64,000 nt of DNA from Trema orientale (Eukaryota; Streptophyta; Magnoliopsida; Rosales; Cannabaceae): contig JXTC01000335.1 of the NCBI GenBank assembly GCA_002914845.1, positions 219,937-283,936 of the forward strand. The letters run 5' to 3'. The notes below the pieces were generated by a model, which saw nothing but the letters and a program-made list of their open reading frames with translations, was not told where the DNA came from and ran no database searches. Position numbers and translations under genes: made by a program. Below, one piece after another: positions 43,401 to 57,505 of the stretch (position 1 is its first letter; every line of letters begins with the position of its first letter).

Positions 43401-45637
43401 TTGGATCTCCAAGGAGAATTTCATCGATTAATCTTGGCTCTCCTCCATAGTAATATTTGAGTCGCTATCCATTTACCCGAAAAATGGATTCGTCATGTGC
43501 CTTTAGCTCAACAGCTCCGAATGGAAAAACCTTCTGAACTGTGAACGGGCTGGACCATCTCGACTTAAGCTTTCATGGAAATAGCTTGAGTCTCGAATTG
43601 AAAAGGAGAACTTGTTGCCCCAGTTTAAACTCTCACCTTAAGATCATGTTGTTGTGCCATTTCTTCGTCCGTTCCTTGTAAATTTTTGCATTCTCATAAG
43701 CTTCATTTCGGAACTCTTCCAATTCATCGACTTGCAACAATCATTGTTCTCCAGAGGCCTTCAAATCAAGATTCAACTTCTTGACTGCCTAAAATGCTTT
43801 ATGTTCCAGCTCAGCGGGTAGGTGACAAGCTTTCCCAAATACTAATCGATAAGGTGACATACCGATTAGGGTCTTGAAAGCTATCATATATCCCCATAAG
43901 GTGTCTTCAAGCTTAGATAACCAATCCTTCCGGTTTGTACTCACTGTTTTCTCTGAGATTTACTTCACCTCCCAGTTTGATACTTCAGCTTGCCCATTGT
44001 ATTGAGGGTGATACCCCAGTGCCACTTTATGTCTCACTCCACAGTGACCTAAAAGAGAATTGTAAAATTTGTAACAGAAATGCATACCTTCATCACTTAC
44101 GATTGCTCTTGGAGTGCCAAACTGGGTAAATATGTTCTTGTGAAGAAACTTCAATACCACCTGGGCATCATTCGTCGAAGTACCTATTGCTTTAACCTAT
44201 TTTGACACATAATCTACCGCTCGCAAGATATATGGATCGCCAAACGAAGGAGGGAAATAACCCACGAAATCTATTCCTCACAAATCAAAAATCTCAATTT
44301 CAAGCATGTTAATCAAAGAGAGTTCATGGCGCCTCGATATATTCCCTATTATTTGACATCAATCACAAGTTTTCACAAAAGTATAACAATCACGAAAAAG
44401 AGGTGGCCAATAAAAATCAGATTGCAGTACCTTTGCGGTAGTTCTTATTGGACTGAAATTACCCCCATAAGCCAATGCATGACAAGCAAGGAGAATGTCT
44501 CGGACTTCTCCTTTTGGGATGCACCTTCTGATTATTTGATCTGAGCACTTCTTGAACAGAATTGGATCATCCTAAAGATAGCTTCTCACATCATAGAGAA
44601 ACTTCCTCTTCTGTTGGCTAGATAAACCTGGTGGCAGTACTTTACAAGCAAGAAAATTAACAATGTCAGCAAACCAAGGAATATTTACCTCTACACCAAG
44701 GAGTTGCTCGTCAGGGAAGACTTCATTGATATTCAAGCTATCCTTCACTTCCTCAACTTCTAGCCTTGAAAGATGATCTGCTACTACATTCTCACGCCCG
44801 TTTTTGTCAAGAATTTCTACATCAAATTCTTGGAGCAAGAGGATCCATCTTATTAATCAGGGCTTGGTATCATTTTTTGCAAACAAGTATCGAATAACAA
44901 CATGGTCCGTATACACAATCACTTTAGACCCAATAATATATGATCGAAACCTGTCACAAGCATAAACTACCGCTAACATCTCCTTCTCGGTAGTAGTGTA
45001 ATTCTCTTGAGTATCATTGAGAGTATGACTAGCATAATAAATAGAGTGAAAAATCTTATTTCTTTGTTGGCCAAGAACCGCGCCAACGGCATAGTCGCTA
45101 GCATCACACATGATCTCAAAAGGTTCATTCCAAATGGGTACAACAACAATAGGAGCTAAAATTAACTTCTCTTTGATAGCATTAATGGTAACCAAATAAG
45201 CATCATCAAAGATAAAGGGAGCATCTTTCTCAAGTAAATTGCTCAATGGTTTAGCTATCCTTGAGAAACCTTTAATAAATCTCCGGTAAAACACCGCATG
45301 CCCAAGAAAACTCCAAATACATTTCACATTAATCAGTGGAAGAAGTTTTTCTATAACCTCTATTTTAGCCCGGTCTACTTCAATACCTTTAGAGGATATC
45401 CTACGGCCAAAGACAATATATTCCCTAACAATAAAATGACATTTCTTCCAATTGAGTACAGGGTTTTTTTCCTCATATTGTTGCAACACGAGCTAAATTA
45501 TGTACGCAATGGTCAAAAGTAGAATCAAACACCAAAAAACCATCGATGAGTACCTCCATGATTTTCTCAATCATATCCGAAAAAATAGCTATCATGCAAC
45601 TTTGAAAAGTAGCAGGTGCATTATATAAACCAAATGA
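43400..45637 (-). pseudogene. Athila-type pol: RT, RNase H and integrase, 5' truncated
   Basis: From right to left: the RT end (SFGLYNAPATF at about 45630, then NWKKCHFIVREYIVFGRRISSKGIEV), and RNase H (DASDYAVGAVLGQ, YTTTEKEMLAVV, VYTDH; 45489-44857). Next come the connection FDVEILDKNGRENVVADHLSRLE (44838-44572), the integrase core (HELSL...DLWGIDF..., FGTPRAIVSDEG, GYHPQYNGQAEVSN; 44330-43960) and the integrase C-terminus ([22 protein letters not shown]; about 43620-43500). Stops interrupt it. The element ends abruptly inside the RT at about 45637, where tandem-array sequence begins, so gag, protease and the 5' LTR are missing. Confidence 0.82.
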
Positions 45638-45965
45638 GATAAGTCAATTGTCTTATCTTTATTCAATTATTTTTGGGTTAAGAACTTCGGTTCTACATAC
45701 TCTTTCTAATATACTCCCTACATATAATGTTTTCTGGTGGTTACTAACTCTTAAAATAACGTTTGGTTTCTTATGGTGTTGGTTGTTAATTTTTATTTAG
45801 TATGAAATTTGTATTCATTTATTACTGCAAAATTAGATGGTATGGTAATTTTCTATACATCTCACATTTTCTTATTAATTAAACTTAATTTTCACTACCT
45901 CTTTTTGTCTATCTCCGCTACTTTCTCTCTGTCTCTCTCTCTCTCTCTATCTTTGTATCTCTTTG

Positions 45966-46000
<35 letters not shown>

Positions 46001-48728
46001 AACTATTGAATTTATTTATAAGAATAGGTTAGACATGTAGAAAATTTTTATGTGATGTAATTTGGCCATTATAATTAATCAATTTCTTGTAGACTAGTAT
46101 GCTTATTTGTTTGTGTTATCCGTATATTTTATATGTTCTTTCTTATGCTTATTTGTCTGTGTTATCTGTATATTCTGTGTTCTTTCTTAGTTTCCAATGA
46201 TAAGATAGTCAATTATGTTGTGTTTATAAAGTTATTTTTTGGATTAGAAACTTCAGTTATATATGCTCTTGCTAATATAGTCCATGCATATTGAGTTTTG
46301 TAGTGGTTGCTGAATCTTAGAACATCGTTGGATTCGTCATGGTGTTTGTTATTAATTTTAATTTAGTATTAAACGAGTATCCATTTATTATTGCAAAGTT
46401 ATATTATCTAGTAATTTCTGTATATCTAACATTTCCTAATTGGTTACATCTAATTCTCTCTACCTCGCTCTCTCTCTTTATATCTCCCTTTTCTCTTTGT
46501 CCATTTATTAGTCTCTTCTCTCTCTCACTCTCTCTCTCGGTGCCCTAAGTATTATATTCATTTGTAACAAAAGGTTGGACATGAAAAAAAATTTTGATCC
46601 GATGTAATCTAGCCATTATATTTAATTAATTTCCTATTAATTAATATGCTCATTTGGTTGTGTATTGTTTATATAGTATCTTTTTTTTCATGTGTTTTAT
46701 GATAAGATTGTAAATTATATTGTCATTAATCAATTATTTTTTGATTAAAAAGTTTAATTATGCATGTGCTTTCTAATTAAATTTTTTCTGATATATTCTT
46801 TGCATATTATGTTTTCTTGAGGTTACCAAACGTTATAACGCCATTGGGTTTGTTTTAGTATTTGTTGTTAGTTTTATTTTAGTATGACATTCATTTATCT
46901 TATAATATTCATTTATTATATCGTCTGGCAATAAACTTAATAATTTTCATTTATCGTTGCAAAATTATATTGTCTGGTAATTTTCTATTGTTGCCAATCC
47001 AATAGGTAATTTTTTTTTTTTTAACTTGTGTAGGTATTTTTTTTAGCCATTGGATCACCATGGTGATCCAACGGCTATAATGAGGTGCGTAAAAAGATGT
47101 ACATCATTAATGTTATTTCTCTCTCTTATTTTTTACTATATAAGGATGTGCATGATAAATTTTCATTAGCCAAAACGATACCTTTGTATAGATAAAAGAA
47201 AAGAAAAATACTTATTGGATTAGTGCCCATTTTCTATATGTCTAATATTTCCTTATTAGTTACATTTAATTCTCTTCGCCATGCTCTCTCTCTGTTTCTC
47301 CCTCTCTCTCTCTCTCTCTCTCCACCCTAATTATTAAATTCATTTAAAACAAAAGGTTAGACACACAGAAAATCTCGATCTGATATAATTTAGGCATTAT
47401 AATTAATTTCTTATGAATTAGTACGCTTATTTGTTTGAATATTATCCATGTAGTCTCTATCTTTCTTTTTATTTTTTTTAATTATGAGATAGTAAATTAT
47501 GTTGCCTTTAATTAACAATTTTTGGATTAAAAATTTTACTTTTATATGTGCTTGCTAATTAAATTACGTTGTTAATTATGTTGCCTTTAATTAACAATTT
47601 ATTATTGATATAGTCCTTGTATATTAAGTTTTTTAGTGGTTACTGAATCTTAAAACGTCGTTGGTTTCGTTATGGTATTTGTTGTTAGTTTTAATTTAGT
47701 GTGAAATGAGTGTTCATTTATTATTTCAAAACTATATCGTCTGGTAGTTTTTTAAGTTTAATATTTCCTTATTAGTTATATTTAATTCTCTTTGCATGCT
47801 CTCTCTCTCTCTTAATATCTACCCCATCACTTTCTTTCTATTTATTAGTCTATCTCTCTCTCTCTCATGCTTAAGTATAAAATTCATTCATAACAAAAAG
47901 TTAGACATGTAGAAAATCAGATCAGTAATTAATTTCTAATAAATTTGTATGATTATTTGGTTGTGTGTTGTCCATGTAATCTCTATCGTTCTTATTTTTC
48001 AATGATGAGATGGTCTATTATATTATCTTTGTTCAGTTACTTTTGTATTAAAAACTTCAGTTATATATGTGCTTACTAAAATAGTCCTTGCATATTAAGG
48101 TATTTAGTGATTTGTGAATCTTAAAATATCGTTTGGTTCATTGTGGTGTTTATTGTTAATTTTGATTTAGTATGAAATGCCTATTCATTTATTACTCCAA
48201 AATTAAACCGTACAATAATTTTCTATGTCTCACATTTCCATATTAGTTAAGTTTAATTTTCTCCGCCCCTCTCTCTCTCTCTCTCCCTCCCCATTTAACT
48301 GGTAAATTCATCTATAGGTATAGATTAGACATGTAGAAAAACTCGATGTGATGTAATTTGGCAATTAGAATTAATTAATTTCTTATAAATTAGTATACTT
48401 ATCTGTTTGTCTGTATAGTCTATATTTTTTTTACATTCTTTTTTTAATGATGAAACAATTAATTATATTTTCTTTGTTTAGTCATTTTTTGATTTAAAAC
48501 TTCAGTTTTATATGCCGTTACTAATAGTCTTTGCATATTAAGTTTTCTTGTGATTTCTGAATCTTAAAATATCGTTTGGTACGTTATGATATTTTTTGTT
48601 AATTTTTATTTAGTATGAAATGTCTTCATTTATTACTACAAAATTATACTATATGGTAATTTTCTATATGTTTCTCATCTCCATATTAGTTAAGTTTAAT
48701 TTTCTCTGCCTTTCTGTCTATCTCCACT

Positions 48729-48766
<38 letters not shown>

Positions 48767-49450
48767 CTAACTATTAAATTCATCTATAAAAGCAGGTTAA
48801 ACATGCAGAAAAACTCGATGTGATGAAATTTGACAATTATAATTAATTAATGTCTTATAAATTAGAATGTTTATTTGTTTGTATATTGTCTGTATGATAC
48901 ATCTTTTACCTTCTTATTTTTTAATGATGAGATAGTCAATTATGTTGTTTTTATTCAGTTATTTTTAGATTACAAGCTTTATTTATGTGCTTACTAACAT
49001 AATCCTTGCGTACTAAGTTCTCGGGTGGTTACTGAATCTTCAAACATCGTTGGGTTCGTTAGGGTGTTTGTTATTAATTTAAATTTAGTATTAAATAAGT
49101 CCGCATTTATTGTTGCAAAATTATATCGTCTGGTAATATTCTATGTGTTTTACATTTCCTTTTTAATTGCATTTGGTCCTCTCTGCCTTTCTCTCTCTTT
49201 ATATCTCCCCTTCTTTCTCTGTCTATTTGTTAGTCTCTTCTTCTTCTTCTTCTTCTTCTTCTTCTTCTCTCTTTGTCTCTCTCCATAAGTATTAAATTCA
49301 TTTATAGCGAAAGATTAGACATACGGAAAATCTTGATCTGATACAATTTGGTCGTTATAATTAATTAATTTTTATAAATTTGTATACTTACTTATTTGTG
49401 TGTTATCCATGTGGGTCTCTATCTTTGTTTTTAATGATGAGAAAGTAAAC
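45638..49450. repeat. degenerate tandem array with CT/TA microsatellite cores, part 1
   Basis: About seven units, each with the same landmarks. The order is 'TAAAACATCGTTGGTTC', 'TTTAGTATGAAATG', 'TTTCTATATGTCTAACATTTCC', a CT-rich block (often (CT)n, sometimes TA or CTT), 'TTAAATTCATTTATAA', 'TTAGACATGTAGAAAATC', 'TTAATTAATTTCTTATAAATT' and 'AATGATGAGATAGT'. The TAGTATGAAATG landmark recurs near 45798, 46362, 46876, 47696, 48167, 48610 and 49086, giving spacings of roughly 440-820. Units have diverged considerably. The short frames read in them are tract artefacts. Confidence 0.8.
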
Positions 49451-51087
49451 AATATCCGGAAGTGCGGTAATTTTCAAATATAAAAAGAGGACATTTTTCT
49501 AAATATTTTCAAAAAGTGGTATTTTTATAAATTTCAGATTTTAAAGCCCATTTAATGCTCGGGACCTCGAAATTGAATTCCAATTGAATTTAGACTTAGT
49601 GAGGTCGAGAGACGAATTCTGATATAAAATATGACTGTTTCGAAGTGTCGTTTTGCGTGCCACAGGCCGATCCCTTACTGGGATACATTTTTGACAAAGT
49701 ATATATCTAACCTAGCATTTTTCGGGGATCTGAATTCAGCGGTGACTTCCGTTTCTCTATCTGAGGCTCCGGTGGAAAAGTCACTTTTTTAAGTGAGCTT
49801 AACGAGATCCCAAAACGACAGTTTAAACACCCAAGTGATCAACGAGAGTTTCTTCTAGTGTCGTTAGCTTGGTATAGCTACCCTATTGAGGTAGATGTTC
49901 AATTACCTAGTTTTATATTTGTTTTGATTTATAATTGTATTATAATTGATTTCTGAAAAATCGTGAATTTTACGATGATTAATTAATTATTGAAACACTT
50001 TGGATTATACTGGATTGGATTGTGGAATTTTCTACATACTTTTGGTTATAGGGTAATATAGTGGTGTGCTGCCCATATTACAGTGAATCCCAGAATAATG
50101 CCAAATGGTATTTTTAAAGTATTGTTTGATGAATATTTCGCCTAGTTATTACGTATGCTATTGCATGTTGTATATATGATAGTTTCACACATTTGAATTC
50201 CATAGTTGCATCATGGTAGTTTAGATCGCTGGCGAGTTGCTGCAGCACTAGGTGAAAGACCTAGGCTCCTGCGTAGATTTTTGGCTGATATACCTCCGGA
50301 TAGTATCAGGATGCTGGATACCACTGGTAAAGAGTATTACAGAGTCGTGATGGAAGGATGAGAGCTCACTCATTTACATTGGTTGATGTATGATATGTAC
50401 AAAAATGTGTTTATGATTTTGGTTTTGAATATGTGATTTTTCTGGATATTGATTATTTTATAAACTTGGTTTATAAAGGGATTTTAGAGCAGGTATTAAC
50501 AATGCAGGTTTGGTAAAATTGCATCTATTCAAAAAGATAATTAAATTACTACTGAGCATGTGAATGCTCACCTTCCTCCCTTACTTCTCCACTTTCAGGT
50601 GTTTGTCTATTTGAGATAGTGATTCCAGTAGTCAGACAAACTGCGTAGCTTGTACCTGTTTTCCCACTCCTCTTCCCTGGTGGGTGCCTGTACTCTGCTA
50701 ATTTTCTTTCCTTGTTCAATTATTTAGCCAAGATTAGTAAATCTACTAAGTGGATATATGATTATGATTTTATTATTAATTTGAAAACTTAATTCTTTAT
50801 AAATTATTTTGGACATTGGACTAAAGTTTTTAATTACCAAAAACTTATGATTTCTCAACGAGCATCCAAACGAGATAGTTAGAAATTTTTTCAAACTTTA
50901 ACGGATATTTTTCTTAAGTAATTAAATACCGATAAGAGTTTTAATGATTATGCAAATTATAATGATTTGAGGACTAAAACGAAATTAGTTAATATCTGAT
51001 TTTTTCTGAAATTCGTAAAACTAATATTTAATTATTCTTTTATCTAAAATTACTAAAAGTCACTGCTTTGGATTTCTAGTCGTGACA
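49451..51087 (+). repeat. large non-coding LTR element, 5' LTR (truncated)
   Basis: Matches the right LTR from its position about 55795 onward: 'AAAGCCCATTTAATGCTCGG', 'GAGGTCGAGAGACGAATT', 'GCGGTGTGCTGCCCATATTA', 'TAGTTTAGATCGCTGGCGAG', 'TGGTGGGTGCCTGTACTCTG'. It ends TCGTGACA. The first 620 or so bases of the LTR are absent on this side. A primer site TGGTGTCAGAGC follows at 51092-51103. Confidence 0.85.
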
Positions 51088-54000
51088 TAAATGGTGTCAG
51101 AGCTGCAGGCTTCAGATCCGTCTGGGATCTTGCTTGTGGTTTTTTATTTATAGATTAAAAAGAATTTTAAGAAAGTGTTTGACAAATACTTCGTACATCA
51201 CTTAGGAATTGGATAAATATATTGTCTTTACTCTGATTCGTCCTGAATCTTTGGTTCATCTCCCTAGAGTGAAGCTCTAGTATCCTTGGGATAGTCCCAG
51301 AAATTCTGGTCTCGAAAGTGTTAAGGTTGACACGAGACTAGTGGATTCTAATCTTATCGAAAATCTTTGATTCAAATAGATATTCATTCTTGTACTTCTA
51401 TGTCTATTGTGATGATAAGCTATATAAACCTCGTAGGTTTTAAGATAGCAATTCGGTGTCTGTGTCTTGATTGTCATGATGACTTCATTTATACGAATGG
51501 GATTGTGATATTAATCCCTTGACTTTGGGTATACTTTTAATTACTCAGTTTGAGTAAATAGTGATAGTGCTTGTGTTGAAATGATTAAATTGATGATACT
51601 TTTTGCATGACATATTGTTTGCAGATTGACAAATTGGTATGATACATTGAGTTTGCTTAACAGTAGTATTTTACTAAATTCACCAAGATTGGCTTGACAT
51701 TAATTGTGTATTGGTAGAATAAATTATTTAATTTCATTTGAGATTCTTTGGTTATTTGGTCTTATATAAATTAATGAATTATGATTACATTTCCGTATAA
51801 ATTGTTTACTTGTGATAAATTGTTTTGCCTACTTCATAGTTGCATGCCTAGTTTACTTATTTTTTAAAATTGAGATTTTTGGGAAAAAAAAAAATATTTA
51901 TGATTACTGGATTAAGAAAAATTTTCACTAAATGAAAAATGGATCTATGGACCTAGATGTAGTTTTCATTCGGTCTTATATTTTCTCTCTAAATATATCG
52001 GCTTTGTAATCCTTGGGCGAAAATAATTTGATTATTGGTAATTTAATCAAACTTAGAACTTTCTTATATGGTTTAAATAACTTTTAAATCTTCAAGTTGG
52101 TTAAGCATGGTTGTTATATTTGATGAGTTCCATGTCATTATTATTATGAGAACAATTGATATATTTAAACTTAAGTATTGGTTAGGTAAAAGTGATTTAT
52201 TTTTTAATGAATGTATAGTTTCAAAAATTATGGGTTTTTTGAAAATTAGAATTTGTGAAATTGCACTATTATAAAGTTTGTGCCTTGATGTTTATAGAAT
52301 TTAGTTATAGTACTAAATTAATCCTGACCTACGTTTAATAGTGCTAGTTGGAGAATCCTTAGACTAACAAAATTTTATAAACTTAAAGTTCTACGTATCT
52401 TTCTAGATTTAATATGGTAGATATTCTTAGTGCTTAATTTATAAGCTGAAATGTACTGTCACATGTTTATTTACATGTTAACTTGGAATTAAACAAGGAA
52501 TGTTTATGGAAAATTTATGTGATAACTAGAGAAATAAGTTTGAATTTCTTATAAAACTTTTGGTATGAATTTATGCGGTATAAGTATAAATTTTTAGATA
52601 AATTATGTGTGTGTCTGAGATGTTATGTATACATAATATTTTGATTATATAAATTTTGCTAAGTAAAACTTGATAGTGAAATCTGGTTTGGAATCTTCTT
52701 TGAATAAAAAGAACAATAGAATTTAAATCCTAGTTTGAAAGTTTTGTGAAACCCTGTTACTATGGTTTAATGTGCCTTGTTAATTAGACATGTGTATACT
52801 TCCAAGCTTTCAATTATATGAGTTACTTATTTTATTAATGCATATATAATGTTAGTGGTCCTTAGATTGTTAAATCTTTGAGTAATGACTGATTTTCACT
52901 AGTTAAGTCAAGTTGGGTTGACCTTACCCTGGTGGCCTCGATTGGACAGTTGAGCACTTATGTGGTTGATTTAATTTAGTATCTTAAGTGTTGAGTACTC
53001 CAAGTATTAAAGACTTAGGATGATGTCTCATTTGAACTTCAAATGGAAATAAATTAGTTTTGAATACCTGAGTCTTGAAGAGACTTAGATGGTACATAGT
53101 AATGCATAACATTTTCATTAGAACTTTTAAAAATTCATGAAAATTAGATTTTCAAATTAATATAAACTATGAATTAATATACTTAATTTGGTATTTGATA
53201 AAGATTTGAGTCATACAAATTAATGTGTGGTATTTCTTTTGATATAAACTCAGTTTCTAAAATTCTTGGGGTTGACTGTGTTATGAGTTGAGTAAGGCTT
53301 ATATAAAAAGAATATATATATATATATATTGCTCATCTGTTTAAGTCAAAAGATTTAACTATGACACACTATTAATTTTCTGAAACGCTTTATAAAATCT
53401 CTATCTTAAAGGTGTCCTTCAAAATGTTTTTAATAAAATTATTAGAGTGTAGTGACTTTAAATTTATAAAATACAAAGATATCCTTACTAAAGCATGTCT
53501 TACCTCGAATTTTTCATAAGTAAAAAATTGTGGAAATGTGTTTGTTAAAATATGTGCTTTTAAATATCTTGGAGTGAAATGTTTGAAAATTTTTGGGAAA
53601 GTTTTGGGAATTTAGGATAAACTTCTACTACGTTTAACTATGTTTTGAAGAGAATCTGCATGTTGTAAATGCTTGAAAAATTTATTTAGCAAACTGTATA
53701 TATAAAATGTGAAACTTTTTCTCGTTCATACCGAGTGTCATTTAAGGATCTTTGTTTTAATTTTAAAGAATTATTGGATACTTTGTCGTAATCTGTTGAG
53801 AATTGAAACCCTGATTGAGTTGTTGGTATTGAGTTGAGCCTGTGACTCATTACTGGATTAGAGTTAAACACAAGTATCATTATGGTGACATAATTAATGG
53901 TATTTAAGATTAATTTACTCATGGGTCTATATAGAGGTTTGTTGAACTCTTGTTATTAGAAAGAATACTTAGAGTTCAGATTTGGTTTATCTATGGCCAA

Positions 54001-55176
54001 TGTGAGACCTTATTGTAAACTAGTATAGCATTCTTGTATGCCCCTGATTTTTGTGTTGCGTATTTTCAAAAATATTTTCATAATGTTTTCGACTTAAAAA
54101 TGAAATGGAATGAAGTAGAAGACAAGTGTCGCTGAGGAGACAAACTATTCTGTTAAAACCTTGTTTTGGGGGTATTATAGTATTGTTAGTTGTTTTATAC
54201 GTATATTGGATATTAAGTCGTTTCTATATGACTTCTTATTGTACCAAAGACTTAGAAAAAAAAAATCTTTGGAGATGACTGACAATTTGGGATTATTGTT
54301 ATAATCATAAGATAGGTAAAAAAACTTAAAGGGTCTCTGGACTTAATTATGGTATGAGTCATCACGATATAATATTACCTTGCATAAAAGACTTGGAAAA
54401 TCTTTGGGCTTTATTAATTGTGTGAATACTTGCATGCTTGGATTATTACTTGTGCTATATACTCCTCTGTTGGAGATTTCCATTCATCGTGATTCTAGTC
54501 TTGTCCTTAACTAGAGATGTTGGGTATACTCGATTTTTTCTCACTAGTTATGAAGGACGGTAAATGACTTATGTCATTGTGCTCTTATTGTGGTTTCCAA
54601 CCTTTGAACTTGTCTATCTTGTGTGGTATAACATAAGGGTATTGATTTTCATTCAGAATCTTGTTAGAGTCTTCGAACTCAGTGATTGTTTAGGACCAAG
54701 TTCTAGATACAGATAAATGAGATTGTCCCAATATGATGTTGATCTGGTATTATCGGGGGGATGATATCGTATGTATTCGATATTTGGTCTGCTACTCTAG
54801 TTTGGTGCCTAACAATCAGTACTCAGGTTATAGGAGTCTTGCATTATTAACTCTCGGTCTTGATTATCGTTACTACCCTTGTTTTGTATATTGACTTAAG
54901 GACATCATTCTCATGTGTTGATGTCTTTGTATCTATTAATGGTTCACTTTATGAATCTATATAATTTTGTGTACCTGTTTAGCTCATGCCTTGTATTGCA
55001 TCTACATGTTGACGAGATTCTAACACTAAGTGAAGGGCGTATGTTTCACGCTCCTTATTTGATTAGTGTTTGATTCGATCCTCCTACACACTATAACTAA
55101 TGGTTCACCCTTCTTATTTACTTGTACTAACTGTTGCGTTGAATTTCGAGATGAAATTCTTTTAAGGAGGGGAGGA
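51088..55176 (+). mobile_element. internal region of the large LTR element, no coding domain seen
   Basis: Four kilobases of T-rich sequence without a frame longer than about 80 codons, and none with a recognisable gag, protease, RT or integrase motif. A TA run lies at 53309-53329. It ends in 'ATGAAATTCTTTTAAGGAGG' plus GGAGGA, a polypurine tract of the type seen in Ty3 elements. The content fits a LARD-like non-autonomous element or a very old decayed one. Confidence 0.65.
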
Positions 55177-57505
55177 TGTAAAAACCTGGTTTTAATAAGG
55201 GTAATAAAGTAATTTTTGAACAAATGACAATTTGGTAATTTTAATTTTTTGGATTATTTTATCTAAAATATCTGGAATATTTTAATTAATGCTACTGTTT
55301 TTAGAATTGCTTTAAAAATCCCAAAATATTTCATCTTTTCAACACAAGCCCCCGAGATAAGAAGAACGAGCCAAAGCTCTGTCCCCTCGCATAGCCGTCA
55401 CACCACCTGTCCTTGTCACCGACACGCCAGCCCACGTGATCCAGGAGCCGCCAACGAGCAAGCAATGCCAAGCCTCACCGTAAAACGTCGCCGAACGCCG
55501 CTGCAGGCGGCTTCCGAAAATCTTGCCTGCCGCTCGGTTTTCTAGCCACCGGAGCTCCGTGGGATGTCGTCTCATCTCACCGCTAGCACGTCTGCACTCC
55601 ACTCATTGTCGCCGTCATTTCCCGACCACTCAGGGCCGATAACTCGCCACTAGTAAGATTTTCACTATTTTGGCCATTTTACCAAAGTTTGTAAAAAGTG
55701 GCATTTTTATAATTATTTTACCTGAGGTAATTATATGAGGTAAAAGAGGGTTAAAATAATGAATAATTACGATTGGTAGAAGTAAAAATGGTGTCCGTAA
55801 GTGTGGTAATTTTCAAATAGAAAAAGAGGACATTTTTCTAAATATTTTCAGAAAGTGGTATCTTTGTAAGTTTTTTCTAAATATTTTCGGAAAGTGGTAT
55901 CTTTGTAAGTTTCAAATTTTAAAGCCCATTTAATGCTCGGGACCTTGAAACTGAATTCCAATTTCGAATTTGGACTCAGTGAGGTCGAGAGACGAATTGT
56001 GATATAAAATATGACTATGTTTCGAAGTACCACGAAAATCAAAATTTCGTTGCTCGTGAATAGTGCCGTTTGGTGTGCCACAGGCCGGTCCTGCACCGGG
56101 ACCGACTTTTGACAAAGTATATATCTAACATAGTATTTTTGGATGCTCTGTATTCAGTGGTGACCTCTGTTTCTCCATCTGAGGCTCGAGTAGAATCGTC
56201 ACTTTTTCAAGTTAGCTTACAGGGATCCCGAAACAACCGTTCAAACACCAAAGTGATCAACGGGAGTTTTTTCGAGTGACGTTAGCTTGGTATAGCTACC
56301 ATATTGAGGTAGGGGTTCAATTACCTAGTTTTATACTTATTTTGATTTATAATTGCATTATAATTGATTTAGGAAAAATCTTGAATTTTACGATGATTAA
56401 TAAATTGTTGAAACACTTTTGGATTATACTGGGATTAAACTGTGTGGAATTTTCTACATATTTTTAAATTATTGTTATGGGGGAAATATAGCGGTGTGCT
56501 GCCCATATTACAGTAAATCCCAGAATAATGCCAAGTGATATTTTTAAAGCATTGTTTGATGAATATTTCGCATGATTATTACGTATTCTATTGCATGTTG
56601 CACATATCATAGGATCACACACTTGAGTTTTATTATTGCATTATGGTAGTTTAGATCGCTGGCGAGTTACTACAGTACTAGGTGAAAGACTTAGGCCCCT
56701 GCGCAGGTTTTTGGCTGATATACCTCCGGGTAGTGTCAGGATATTTGGTACCTCTGGTAATGGATATTACAGGGCCGTGATGGAAGGATGAGAACTCACT
56801 CATTTACATTAGTTGATGTATGATATGTACAAACATGTGTTTATGGTTTTGGTTTTAAATATGTGATTTTTTTGGATTTCAATTATTTTATAAACTTAAT
56901 TTATAAAGGGATTTTGGAAAAGGTATTGACCATGCAAGTTTGGTAAAACTGAATCTATTCAGAAAGGTAATTGAATTACTACTGAGCATGTGAATACTCA
57001 CACCCCTCCCCCCCTTACTTCTCTACTTTCAGGTGTTTGTCTATTTGAGGTAGTAATCCCGGTGGTCAGATAAGCTGCGTAGCTTATACTTTTTTCCCAC
57101 TGCTCTTCCCTGGTGGGTGCCTGTACTCTGTTAACTTTCTTTCCTTGTTCAATTAAGTGGATGTATGAAGATAATTTTGTTATTAATTTGAAAACTTAAT
57201 TCTTTATAAATTGTTTTGAACATTGGACTAAAGTTTTCAGTTTAACTCAATTTACCAAAAACTTATGATTTCTCAACGAGTATCCAAATGAGATAGCAAG
57301 ATATTTTCTTGAACTTTAATGGGTATTTTTCTTAAGTAACTAAATACTAATAAGAGTTTCAATAAATATGGAAATCGTAAGGATTTGAGGACCAAAGTAA
57401 AATTATTTAATATCTGATTTCTCTTGAAATTCGTAAAACTAATATTTAATTATTCTTTCATCTAAAATTACTAAAAGTCACTACTTTAGATTTCCGGCCG
57501 TAATA
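55177..57505 (+). repeat. large non-coding LTR element, 3' LTR
   Basis: Starts TGTAAAAACCTGG directly after the polypurine tract and ends CCGTAATA at about 57505, 2.3 kb. It includes a GC-rich block at 55345-55640 in an otherwise AT-rich LTR. About 42 bases are tandemly duplicated at 55830-55910 (TTTTCTAAATATTTTC then GAAAGTGGTATCTTTGTAAG), absent from the left copy. Confidence 0.85.

Noticed and set aside
45900..49260. Regular spaced CT blocks as a possible CRISPR-like array
   Set aside because: Units are hundreds of bases long and diverged, the genome is eukaryotic, and there are no short identical direct repeats with unique spacers.
55339..55602. 87-codon minus-strand frame in the GC-rich LTR block
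   Set aside because: GC-rich sequence is depleted in stops by chance. No motif is seen, and the corresponding block at 63740-64000 is open in a different way.
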